Shown here in pieces: positions 1-4,607 of a DNA stretch of 7,600 nt. A program made the position numbers and the translations under genes. Positions within the stretch are counted from its first letter, which is position 1, and each line of letters opens with the position of its first letter. This DNA comes from an uncultured bacterium (GTDB lineage Bacteria > Patescibacteriota > Minisyncoccia > Phycocordibacterales > CAWITU01): positions 1 through 7,600 of the forward strand of contig CAJBRS010000121.1 of the NCBI GenBank assembly GCA_903958115.1. The letters are read 5' to 3'. Below the pieces are notes generated by a model. It was not told the DNA's origin, made no database searches, and was given only the letters and a program-made list of their open reading frames with translations.

Positions 1-525
1 AAGACCATACTGTTTGCCATTCAAGACAACGTGGGCACTAGCGACATCAAGCATCACTTCCCCACCAGAGATTTTAATTGGTGTTAATTGCCAAGCTAAA
101 GATGTACCGTCTTTCATTATTACGCGAATATGAATAGCTAGATTGTTAGCTTCTGGCACTGATTTCAGTTTATAAGAAAAAGGAATTGTCTTAGTGGAAT
201 TGGAAGAAATACTTATAGGACCTTTTGTTTGAGAATCATAAATTAATCTGGCCACGTGACCGGTTTGATCTAAACCAACAAGAGAGACCATGTAGTTTAA
301 GTCTGGAGTATCATTGGCATCACTATTTTGAACATCAAATGAACCGCTTATGGTGTCTCCTGCCCCATACGAGCTACCACCAAGAAAAATATTATTGATA
401 TACAAACGAGGTAGATTTTTACTAAGGGAGTTGAGAGAATTTATGCTAGATTGACCTTGAGCACGGACTAAACTAAAGGAAACAATAGAAATGACGATTA
501 GAAGAGAAAATATTATTTTTTTCAT
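1..525 (-). CDS. Secreted or surface protein, C-terminus beyond window
   Basis: Reading the minus strand from ATG at 525-523 gives 175 open codons to the left edge, so the C-terminus is missing. The protein starts MKKIIFSLLIVISIVSF and then has VRA|QG. This is a textbook Sec signal peptide: two lysines, a hydrophobic core of about 15 residues and an AxA-like cleavage site near residue 21. The rest is rich in Ser, Asn, Thr and alternating hydrophobic residues with no membrane span. That suggests a beta-sandwich extracellular domain in which two strands are linked by GD-type turns (for example GAGDTISGSFDV near residue 55). That fold is inference. I do not recognise the family, and no catalytic motif is visible. 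The start has no SD; the 5' leader is very AT-rich, with a weak TACAAT -10 candidate at 556-561. It lies downstream of the terminator at 566-615, so it is probably its own transcription unit. Confidence 0.8.
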   Translation of the reverse strand, partial: MKKIIFSLLIVISIVSFSLVRAQGQSSINSLNSLSKNLPRLYINNIFLGGSSYGAGDTISGSFDVQNSDANDTPDLNYMVSLVGLDQTGHVARLIYDSQTKGPISISSNSTKTIPFSYKLKSVPEANNLAIHIRVIMKDGTSLAWQLTPIKISGGEVMLDVASAHVVLNGKQYGL

Positions 526-565
526 TTAGTTTAATATTAAGATCTAATACCAAAAATTGTAGCAT

Positions 566-615
566 AAAAAAAACTACCTCGCAGGAATTGAACCTTTGAG
601 ATAGTTTGGTTTTTA
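566..615 (-). terminator. Rho-independent terminator with T-arm-like loop, after the 631-1113 gene
   Basis: A 10-bp stem (571-580 with 598-607, one G-T pair) closes a 17-base loop. On the minus strand it is followed by eight T (complement of 566-573). It lies about 25 bases after the stop of the 631-1113 gene, in the right orientation to end its transcript. On the plus strand the hairpin is followed by ggttttt, so it may work weakly both ways. The loop read on the minus strand contains GGTTCAATTCC, which matches the tRNA T-loop consensus; see findings. Confidence 0.65.
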
Positions 616-630
616 AAGATCAGATATATT

Positions 631-1113
631 TCATCTTATTTGGATATTACAGACAACAGGAGGCCTTTCATTAACTCCTGGAAAAAGTTGGTATCCCTTT
701 TCAGAAGACTGTAGATATCTACCGCGACGCCAGACATAGACAATTGATTTCAATGATCCCCTTTTAGCTGTCGGCACAATTTCTTGAACCAACTCATGGA
801 GTGTGCTGGTATCAAGATACGTGTGTCTATATTCCAAAAGTACCTTGAAAGCGGCCTCCGCCACTGATCCCTTGCTTGAATTTGGATTACAGCGAGAAAT
901 TCGAGAATAACTTAAGCAGTGGCCAGTGTGAGTAGCCCTCAAAAAACCTCGCCTAACTCCCTGCCGACAAAAAGTACTGATTGTATTTCTCCGAACGCCC
1001 GAAGGGAGAATACTGCAAAGATCGGAAACAGTGAATGATGTACCATTCATCTTATTAACTGCTCCGGAGATAATTAGATAAGCGTTACTTGGTTTTCTAG
1101 TTTTAACCGACAT
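631..1113 (-). CDS. Probable tandem winged-helix DNA-binding protein
   Basis: 160-residue basic protein, no signal peptide or membrane span. The start is well supported: AAAGGAGGA lies 7 bases upstream of the ATG at 1113-1111. The two halves look alike. Residues about 28-60 read FTVSDLCSILPSGVRRN..TFCRQGVRRGFL, and residues about 98-135 read LDTSTLHELVQEIVPTAKRG..VYVWRRGRYL. Each half has a short helix, a turn, an Arg/Lys-rich second helix and then an RRG-hydrophobic turn with a Gly-aromatic wing. This is the layout of two winged helix-turn-helix domains in tandem, so DNA or RNA binding is likely; the target is unknown. It stands alone between a promoter at 1160-1188 and the terminator at 566-615. 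It is the only gene here that ends in TGA, a faint hint of different origin. The similarity of the halves is by eye, and I cannot name a family. Confidence 0.75.
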   Translation of the reverse strand: MSVKTRKPSNAYLIISGAVNKMNGTSFTVSDLCSILPSGVRRNTISTFCRQGVRRGFLRATHTGHCLSYSRISRCNPNSSKGSVAEAAFKVLLEYRHTYLDTSTLHELVQEIVPTAKRGSLKSIVYVWRRGRYLQSSEKGYQLFPGVNERPPVVCNIQIR

Positions 1114-1159
1114 GAAAACGTCCTCCTTTGGCTCAAAAAGAGCATTTTGATTTTAATGT

Positions 1160-1188
1160 AAATTAACACAAGTTTTAAAAAATATCAA
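1160..1188 (-). promoter_or_regulatory. Sigma70-type promoter for the 631-1113 gene
   Basis: On the minus strand, TTGATA (complement of 1183-1188), a 17-base spacer and TAATTT (complement of 1160-1165). The predicted start of transcription is near 1153, leaving a leader of about 40 bases. That leader holds a small GCTC-N5-GAGC hairpin (1131-1143) just before the SD. The hairpin is only 4 bp, so any regulatory role is speculative. Confidence 0.5.
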
Positions 1189-1191
1189 TAA

Positions 1192-1749
1192 TTAATTAGG
1201 TGAGGGTAAACAATATTCAGCAAAAGCTCCCCGACTATTAGAAAATGGGTTCGCTCCAATTCCCAGAGGCAATAAATTATATTGAGTAGCTTCCGTCCTG
1301 AAAGTTAACCAGTAGCTGGTAGTACCAAAATTACTGGGAGTAAAAAGCTTCCCTCCACAAGTCAACCAATTGGTAGAATTAGAAGTATCTGAAGAATATT
1401 CATACCCAAGATCATTGTTATTAATTGGATCTTTTGGGATTGAAGATATGTATTTGGGAACTAAAGGACTTAGAGCATTCACGAAGTCTACGTAAGCAGC
1501 GGGATTTAAGCTAGCACCGCACAAATCATTACCAGAAGCCCCAGTACAACTTGGGTAAGATCCATTATCATTACGATAAGCCTCCAAAGCATTCTGAAGT
1601 TCTTTCAAACTGGCAAACCTGTAAGTGTCACGCGCCTTCGCCCGAGAAACATTTAAAGCAGAAAGTACAATAGCAGACAAAAGGGAGATAATTGCTATCA
1701 CCACGAGCAACTCAATCAAGGTAAAACCTTTTTTGTAATTAATTTCCAT
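1192..1749 (-). CDS. Type IV prepilin-like protein (major or minor pilin / pseudopilin)
   Basis: 185 residues. A 7-residue basic leader plus Gly (MEINYKKG) is followed by FTLIELLVVIAIISLLSAIV. This is the class III prepilin signal: cleavage after Gly8, N-methylated Phe9, Glu at mature position 5 (Glu13), then the hydrophobic N-terminal helix. The helix continues through about residue 60 (KELQNALEAYRNDNGSYP). The globular head has a PKDPINN..GYEY segment typical of G/PulG-like heads, and four cysteines (68, 77, 131, 180) that could form two disulfides. Family knowledge: such subunits are cut by PilD-type peptidase and assembled in the inner membrane into pili used for adhesion or DNA uptake. 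The ATG overlaps the last 11 bases of the upstream gene and has no SD, so translation is probably coupled. No peptidase, ATPase or platform gene is in the window. Confidence 0.93.
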   Translation of the reverse strand: MEINYKKGFTLIELLVVIAIISLLSAIVLSALNVSRAKARDTYRFASLKELQNALEAYRNDNGSYPSCTGASGNDLCGASLNPAAYVDFVNALSPLVPKYISSIPKDPINNNDLGYEYSSDTSNSTNWLTCGGKLFTPSNFGTTSYWLTFRTEATQYNLLPLGIGANPFSNSRGAFAEYCLPSPN

Positions 1750-2089
1750 AATATTGTCTAATCTGATTTAATTCACCGGATTGTTCTTGAGGTGATAATT
1801 TCTGGAAATCTGCTGTCTGCTCTATTTTTTTTATAAAAGAATCTTCTTTTTGTTTGGAACTATTAAAAATATTCAGACCAGCCTGATCACTCACAATAAT
1901 AGTAACAACAGCAAAACAAAAAAATATAATAACTATCATTATATTTTTTGCTGACTTTGTATCTTTTGCTATACCCCTTTTAATTAGCCAAGAAGAAAGG
2001 CCTCCACTGACGCCTTGAGTTGTTTTTCTATCAGAAAGAATTGGTTTATTTAGATTATTAAAATTTTCTTCAAATTCAATTTTTGGCAT
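1739..2089 (-). CDS. Small single-span membrane protein, first gene of the pilin unit
   Basis: 116 residues from ATG at 2089-2087 (MPKIEFEENF). An acidic N-terminus is followed by a GVSGGLSSWLIKRGIAKDTKSAKN segment (about 26-49), one membrane span (about 50-67), then a charged, helical C-terminal tail ending QYYGN. The GVSGGLSSWL...span order is loosely like a PspC domain (GVCGGLA..), but too weak to name it so. I recall small proteins with a WLIK-G-AK segment before a span next to pilins in candidate-phyla genomes; this is unverified. A TTG at 2107-2105 with GGAG 7 bases upstream would add six residues. However, it lies above the predicted transcription start, so I prefer the ATG. Its last 11 bases overlap the prepilin start, which argues that the two are made together and act in the same envelope process. 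Confidence 0.75.
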   Translation of the reverse strand: MPKIEFEENFNNLNKPILSDRKTTQGVSGGLSSWLIKRGIAKDTKSAKNIMIVIIFFCFAVVTIIVSDQAGLNIFNSSKQKEDSFIKKIEQTADFQKLSPQEQSGELNQIRQYYGN

Positions 2090-2098
2090 GTGAGTACA

Positions 2099-2127
2099 AT
2101 TATACAAGATTCATCTCCTAGTCTCAA
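2099..2127 (-). promoter_or_regulatory. Consensus promoter of the pilin unit, nearly leaderless
   Basis: On the minus strand, TTGAGA (complement of 2122-2127), a 17-base spacer and a perfect TATAAT (complement of 2099-2104). Only 9 bases separate the -10 box from the ATG at 2089. Transcription would start at about 2092-2089, giving a leader of 0-3 bases. The spacer also contains GGAG, which could serve a TTG start at 2107 if a more distant promoter is used. Confidence 0.7.
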
Positions 2128-2133
2128 AGTAAA

Positions 2134-2163
2134 TTGGTCTTTATTACAAAAATATTGTAGTAT
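2134..2163 (+). promoter_or_regulatory. Candidate promoter for the 2207-2608 gene
   Basis: TTGGTC (2134-2139), an 18-base spacer and TAGTAT (2158-2163), with predicted start near 2170. It is divergent from the pilin-unit promoter and only 7 bases from its -35 box, so the two polymerases may interfere. The leader contains a small AGGAA-TTCA-TTCCT hairpin (2176-2189) just ahead of the SD. Confidence 0.4.
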
Positions 2164-2191
2164 GCGCTCGAAACAGGAATTCATTCCTTAG

Positions 2192-2198
2192 AAGGAGG
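2192..2198 (+). promoter_or_regulatory. Strong SD that fixes a TTG start
   Basis: AAGGAGG at 2192-2198. The first in-frame start codon, GTG at 2198-2200, overlaps this SD and therefore cannot be the initiation site. TTG at 2207-2209 lies 8 bases after GGAGG, the ideal spacing. Confidence 0.7.
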
Positions 2199-2206
2199 TG
2201 ATTAAA

Positions 2207-2608
2207 TTGGACTCAGAAAGAAAAGAAGAAATAGCGATGATGTTGATGCGTAAGTTCTGGTTGCCCGGACATATCCATATTTTTCAGCACCACCTTGAGC
2301 GGGAGCTTGAGAAACGAGTGGATATTGACGAGCTAAGACAAGACATTGAGCAGTTTAGAGGAGAGGAAAAGTCGAGATGGACGAAGGCTCAATGGGGACA
2401 AATTGCCATGATCTGGCTTACATGGATGTATATCCCAGAAGATCAATACAAGGCCGGCATCACTCTGTACCGACACTCTCGGCGCAGTGTCGGTAACATC
2501 GCAGCCAAAATAGGTATCACTACAGCCGAAGCTATGGAACTCTTCCGCGAGGTTTTAATAGACCAAGTGAGAGAGACCTACCGAGACCCGGCAAATGATG
2601 AGGAATAA
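2207..2608 (+). CDS. Unknown cytosolic protein with possible C-terminal helix-turn-helix
   Basis: 133 residues from TTG at 2207, chosen because AAGGAGG ends 8 bases upstream; a GTG 9 bases earlier overlaps the SD. The protein is soluble and strongly helical. Its N-terminal half is charged (ERELEKRVDIDELRQDIEQF). A Trp-rich middle (RWTKAQWGQIAMIWLTWMYI) follows, then a C-terminal segment SVGNIAAKIGITTAEAMELF at about residues 92-111. That segment reads like a helix-turn-helix (A-x3-G-x-T turn then a second helix), which may mean DNA binding. I do not recognise the family, and the hydrophobic Trp-rich stretch is too short and polar to be a confident membrane span. It is one of two plus-strand genes here. 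It is monocistronic, with its own promoter and the strong terminator at 2693-2726. Confidence 0.8.
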   Translation: MDSERKEEIAMMLMRKFWLPGHIHIFQHHLERELEKRVDIDELRQDIEQFRGEEKSRWTKAQWGQIAMIWLTWMYIPEDQYKAGITLYRHSRRSVGNIAAKIGITTAEAMELFREVLIDQVRETYRDPANDEE

Positions 2609-2692
2609 AGGTTGGAGATAAAACTCCCTAAAAGGATAATTGCACCTCTCGCGAAAGCGCCAAGGGCAGAACAAGAACCCTACCTAATTCCA

Positions 2693-2726
2693 CACCGCGC
2701 TATTTTTCAATAGCGCGGTGTTTTTT
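2693..2726 (+). terminator. Strong Rho-independent terminator
   Basis: A perfect 12-bp GC-rich stem (2693-2704 with 2709-2720), loop TTTC and six T (2721-2726). It ends the plus-strand gene at 2207-2608, 84 bases after its stop. On the minus strand the hairpin lies just past the stop of the 2728-3078 gene but has no T-run, so it serves that side poorly. Between 2609 and 2692 I see only a small CGC-GAAA-GCG hairpin and no gene. Confidence 0.92.
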
Positions 2727-2727
2727 G

Positions 2728-3078
2728 TTATCTAGGTGATATATATTCGTCCTCAAGCAATTCCCTTAAAAAATCTGGTGCATCCGGATCTCCTACAACA
2801 GACTGAAATATAGCTTCCGGCGTATAAATTGTGTTCAGATGATCTATCAATGACTGAGTAGCTGGATCACCTTTGGAATCAGGTTTATCTTCCTCAAGAT
2901 TAAATTTGATCCCCTTCTCTCCAAATATTTTTTCCCTGACAAGTTGTACGAATTCTGGGGCACTTATTTTTTCATCTTTTATAAGGATCTTGTACTCATT
3001 TAAAACTTCGGCTATTGCTTTATTTAATTTGTCTTGGACACCTTCATGTATAAAATCACTTGCTGGTCTTTCGTTCAT
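2728..3078 (-). CDS. Unknown small acidic helical protein
   Basis: 116 residues from ATG at 3078-3076 (MNERPASDF). An upstream ATG at 3120 would add 14 residues but lies before the TATAAT box at 3109-3114, so the shorter form is preferred. No SD is visible. The protein is soluble, acidic and mostly helical: DKLNKAIAEVLNEYKILIKD at about 16-35, then APEFVQLVREKIFGEKG. A Pro/Gly/Asp-rich linker follows (EEDKPDSKGDPATQ), then a last helical part ending FLRELLEDEYISPR. I see no catalytic motif, membrane span or metal site, and I do not recognise the family. It is convergent with the 2207-2608 gene and divergent from the small plus-strand transcript starting near 3164, so it stands as its own unit. 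Confidence 0.75.
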   Translation of the reverse strand: MNERPASDFIHEGVQDKLNKAIAEVLNEYKILIKDEKISAPEFVQLVREKIFGEKGIKFNLEEDKPDSKGDPATQSLIDHLNTIYTPEAIFQSVVGDPDAPDFLRELLEDEYISPR

Positions 3079-3108
3079 AATATTTTGGATATAGTTATAA
3101 TACACAAC

Positions 3109-3136
3109 ATTATACATCAAATATCCATTTGACCAA
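3109..3136 (-). promoter_or_regulatory. Promoter of the 2728-3078 gene
   Basis: On the minus strand, TTGGTC (complement of 3131-3136), a 16-base spacer and a perfect TATAAT (complement of 3109-3114). The predicted start is near 3102, about 24 bases before the ATG at 3078. A second box, TATTAT (complement of 3097-3102), lies just downstream. The -35 shares bases 3131-3134 with the -35 of the opposing promoter. Confidence 0.55.
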
Positions 3137-3157
3137 TTCTACAATTATTTATAAAAT
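3129..3157 (+). promoter_or_regulatory. Promoter of the small plus-strand transcript
   Basis: TTGACC (3129-3134), a 17-base spacer and TAAAAT (3152-3157), close to the sigma70 consensus; predicted start near 3164. A second -10 candidate, TATACT, is at 3159-3164. Its -35 overlaps that of the divergent promoter, so the two should be mutually exclusive or jointly regulated. Confidence 0.55.
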
Positions 3158-3202
3158 TTATACTGAAAAAACACAGAGAACAACAAAGAAAGGACAACAC
3201 CA

Positions 3203-3256
3203 ATGAGTTTTAATATACTAGGTTCTTGGCCAGATCAACTTGGTTTCATCGGCTAA
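3203..3256 (+). CDS. Possible 17-residue peptide ORF in a standalone small transcript
   Basis: ATG at 3203, TAA at 3254-3256, giving MSFNILGSWPDQLGFIG. AAAGGA lies about 9 bases before the ATG, an acceptable SD, inside an A-rich unstructured leader. The ORF sits between a good promoter (3129-3157) and a very strong terminator (3275-3326), and no other plus-strand gene follows. It is therefore not a leader peptide controlling a downstream gene, at least not in cis. The peptide is neutral to slightly acidic, with no signal or span. It could be a real micropeptide, or a chance ORF in a small regulatory RNA. Nothing known to me matches it. Confidence 0.4.
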   Translation: MSFNILGSWPDQLGFIG

Positions 3257-3274
3257 CAAATTCGATCGATCAGT

Positions 3275-3326
3275 AAAGGGCGCCCAATTCAACAGCTAAC
3301 AGCTAGAGAATTGGGCGCCCTTTTTT
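3275..3326 (+). terminator. Very strong Rho-independent terminator
   Basis: A perfect 16-bp stem (3275-3290 with 3308-3323) with the GGGCGCCC core, then T at 3321-3326. The 17-base loop carries a direct repeat AACAGCT-AACAGCT (3291-3304). It ends the small plus-strand transcript. Confidence 0.9.
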
Positions 3327-3333
3327 CTTTTCT

Positions 3334-3378
3334 AAAAAAAAGACCCGCCCCTCGGTTTGGACGAGGTTTGGGTCTTTT
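3334..3378 (-). terminator. Terminator after the transporter-half gene
   Basis: Outer stem AAAAGACCC (3338-3346) with GGGTCTTTT (3370-3378), plus inner stem CCTCG (3350-3354) with CGAGG (3362-3366). On the minus strand it is followed by eight T (complement of 3334-3341), about 54 bases past the stop at 3432. It sits back to back with the plus-strand terminator at 3275-3326. Confidence 0.85.
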
Positions 3379-3431
3379 GAATCCAATTTGGATCATTTAC
3401 ATGAGAAGATAAGGTCTATAAACGGTCAAAT

Positions 3432-3923
3432 TTACTCTGAACGTCTGCTAACCTTTTCCCCTTCATTTCTTTTCACTATCTCAATTGGCTTTTTCGAATT
3501 ACCAATAGCGATAAAAAAGATTGCTAGTGCGGCACACACAAATCCCACAAAATGATAAGGGGTTGGTACCTCCTTAACCCAGAGGAATTTGATTAATGCT
3601 CCAAGCACTGGCATCAAAACAAAGAGAATAGTGACTACCACCACATTACCACCGCTTGTGTATGCGCCAACATAAAAAAAGTCGGCAACAAAAAACATTA
3701 CCGCTACCGCTACCAAAATTTTAAACGAACTTCCAGACGGCATTGCCATCGGTTGACCCGTTGATTTTTGGTACAAAAGCAAACAGACGCCGAGAGGAAG
3801 TAGGACGAGATAAAATCCCACCAACAAACTCACGGCTGAATATTGCTTCAATTTCACGTCGATGATCGCGTTTTGCACAGCATAAAGCGTGATCCCGATG
3901 AGAGCAAAGATAATTGATTTCAA
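3432..3923 (-). CDS. Single-domain EamA/DMT-superfamily transporter-like protein
   Basis: 163 residues with five predicted membrane spans: about 3-21, 30-51, 68-89, 92-114 and 122-141. The fourth and fifth are joined by the short cytosolic turn WVKEVPTP, followed by HFVGFVCAALAIFFI. The Glu/Pro turn and the Gly in the last span are typical of an EamA repeat. Full DMT carriers have two such repeats (10 spans), so this is a half-sized form that would have to pair with itself or another half to transport. The substrate is unknown. The hydrophilic tail (SKKPIEIVKRNEGEKVSRRSE) is basic and probably cytosolic. The start is TTG at 3923-3921, supported by AAGGAG 5 bases upstream. It lies 34 bases downstream of the 3958-4419 gene and shares its unit; the terminator at 3334-3378 follows. 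Confidence 0.8.
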   Translation of the reverse strand: MKSIIFALIGITLYAVQNAIIDVKLKQYSAVSLLVGFYLVLLPLGVCLLLYQKSTGQPMAMPSGSSFKILVAVAVMFFVADFFYVGAYTSGGNVVVVTILFVLMPVLGALIKFLWVKEVPTPYHFVGFVCAALAIFFIAIGNSKKPIEIVKRNEGEKVSRRSE

Positions 3924-3957
3924 AAAAACTCCTTGGTTAAATTTAACACTCTGTGTC

Positions 3958-4419
3958 CTATTTCCAGTCTATGCCTTCAGGCGGCCCATCATCACTAATG
4001 AAAGCCACAACAAAACGTGCAACGTCTTGCAACTCTTGCTGCGGAGCATCAGGACGAATAAGACTTTCATCTGCTTCCGCCACGAAGTATGTAATCGTGT
4101 TAGGAAATGGCAACTCATTCAGCGGAGAACGAGAGGAATCAATAAAGTTGAAATCAGAATCTTTTTCGGGATGATCGATATACAGCATCCACCCCTGCAA
4201 AGACTGGCCGTTTACCTTGAGAAGGCCTATAACGTATACCAAACAGCCCTCCTTCCCAATAATTGATACGCCTCCAAATGCGACAGCCTTCCCTTGCTCA
4301 ATAAGCCGCACAACAGCATCAAGCGTCGAATCGGTCTCTACGCCAGGCGGCTTAGACAATGACCTTGGCCGCGCGGGGATAATCCCCTTACGTGGCAAAA
4401 TAGCTTCTAAAATTGACAT
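3958..4419 (-). CDS. Unknown soluble protein, first gene of a two-gene unit
   Basis: 153 residues from ATG at 4419-4417, with GGG about 8 bases upstream in AAAGGGAAATAAG as a modest SD. The N-terminus is a Pro/Arg-rich tail (LPRKGIIPARPRSLSKPPG, residues about 8-26) and looks disordered. Then comes an alternating alpha/beta part with hydrophobic strands (AVAFGGVSII, CLVYVIGLL, TITYFVAEA, VARFVVAFIS) and an acidic C-terminus ending GPPEGIDWK. There is no signal peptide or membrane span. I do not recognise the family and see no catalytic motif. The downstream transporter half starts 34 bases after its stop, so the two are probably co-transcribed from the promoter at 4475-4503. Whether they work together is unknown. 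It ends in TAG. Confidence 0.75.
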   Translation of the reverse strand: MSILEAILPRKGIIPARPRSLSKPPGVETDSTLDAVVRLIEQGKAVAFGGVSIIGKEGCLVYVIGLLKVNGQSLQGWMLYIDHPEKDSDFNFIDSSRSPLNELPFPNTITYFVAEADESLIRPDAPQQELQDVARFVVAFISDDGPPEGIDWK

Positions 4420-4474
4420 CTTATTTCCCTTTCAATTTGTTAAGTCATAACCATGACCCGTTTTCCCACCTGAG

Positions 4475-4503
4475 ACATTACGACATAATTTACAGAAAGT
4501 AAA
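4475..4503 (-). promoter_or_regulatory. Promoter of the 4419-3432 unit
   Basis: On the minus strand, TTTACT (complement of 4498-4503), a 17-base spacer and TAATGT (complement of 4475-4480). Eight bases at the -10, TAATGTCT, are identical to those in the promoter at 5425-5453. The -35 lies inside a 15-base palindrome (4498-4512). Confidence 0.4.
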
Positions 4504-4512
4504 ATTTTTACT
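4498..4512. repeat. 15-base palindrome over a -35 box, possible operator
   Basis: AGTAAAA/TTTTACT arms of 7 bases around a single central T. It overlaps the candidate -35 of the 4419-3432 unit, which is where a repressor site would sit. A/T-rich palindromes arise by chance fairly easily in this base composition. A second, shorter inverted repeat (GTCAT-AACC-ATGAC, 4444-4457) lies between this promoter and the gene. Confidence 0.35.
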
Positions 4513-4545
4513 CGAAGTTATCTATCCGCTCACACTAGCCATGGC

Positions 4546-4607
4546 AAAAAAAGAAAAACCCACCATCTCGTGACAGGGGTTCTCCTGAGCATTGAGATGG
4601 TGGGTTT
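4546..4607 (-). terminator. Terminator after the kinase-like gene
   Basis: A perfect 14-bp stem (4556-4569 with 4594-4607) closes a 24-base loop, which contains a small CAGG-CCTG hairpin. On the minus strand the T-rich tail TTTTTCTTTTTTT follows. The stem begins at the stop codon itself (TAA, 4608-4606), so coding end and terminator are fused. Confidence 0.85.

Larger units (their letters stand above)
3164..3326 (+). ncRNA. Predicted small transcript of about 160 nt (sRNA or micropeptide mRNA)
   Basis: Bounded by the predicted start near 3164 and the T-run of the terminator ending at 3326. Contents in order: an A-rich leader (3164-3202), the 17-codon ORF (3203-3256), a GATCGATC palindrome (3264-3271) and the terminator hairpin. 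It has no long rod like 6S RNA and no tRNA-like domain like tmRNA. It fills most of the 353-base stretch (3079-3431) that otherwise has no gene. Confidence 0.45.

Noticed and set aside
566..615. A complete tRNA gene
   Set aside because: Only a T-arm and acceptor-like end is present. There is no D-arm, anticodon arm or room for them between the two stem strands.
621..633. Recoded TGA (genetic code 25, TGA = Gly) extending the 631-1113 gene
   Set aside because: Reading through TGA would add only a few residues before TAA. No gene in the window needs an in-frame TGA codon, so the standard code is the simpler reading.
1739..2089. PspC-domain protein
   Set aside because: GVSGGLSSWL before a span recalls PspC, but the segment between it and the span and the long charged tail do not match, so I left it unnamed.
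2609..2692. 15-codon TTG ORF (TTG near 2639) after an AAAGGA
   Set aside because: The SD spacing is only 3 bases, the product is very short and basic, and the segment is better explained as the 3' untranslated region before the strong terminator.
3889..4266. Plus-strand ORF of 125 codons
   Set aside because: It lies opposite the well-framed minus-strand gene 3958-4419 and the start of the transporter half. It has no SD or promoter, and its low-complexity composition is typical of antisense shadows.
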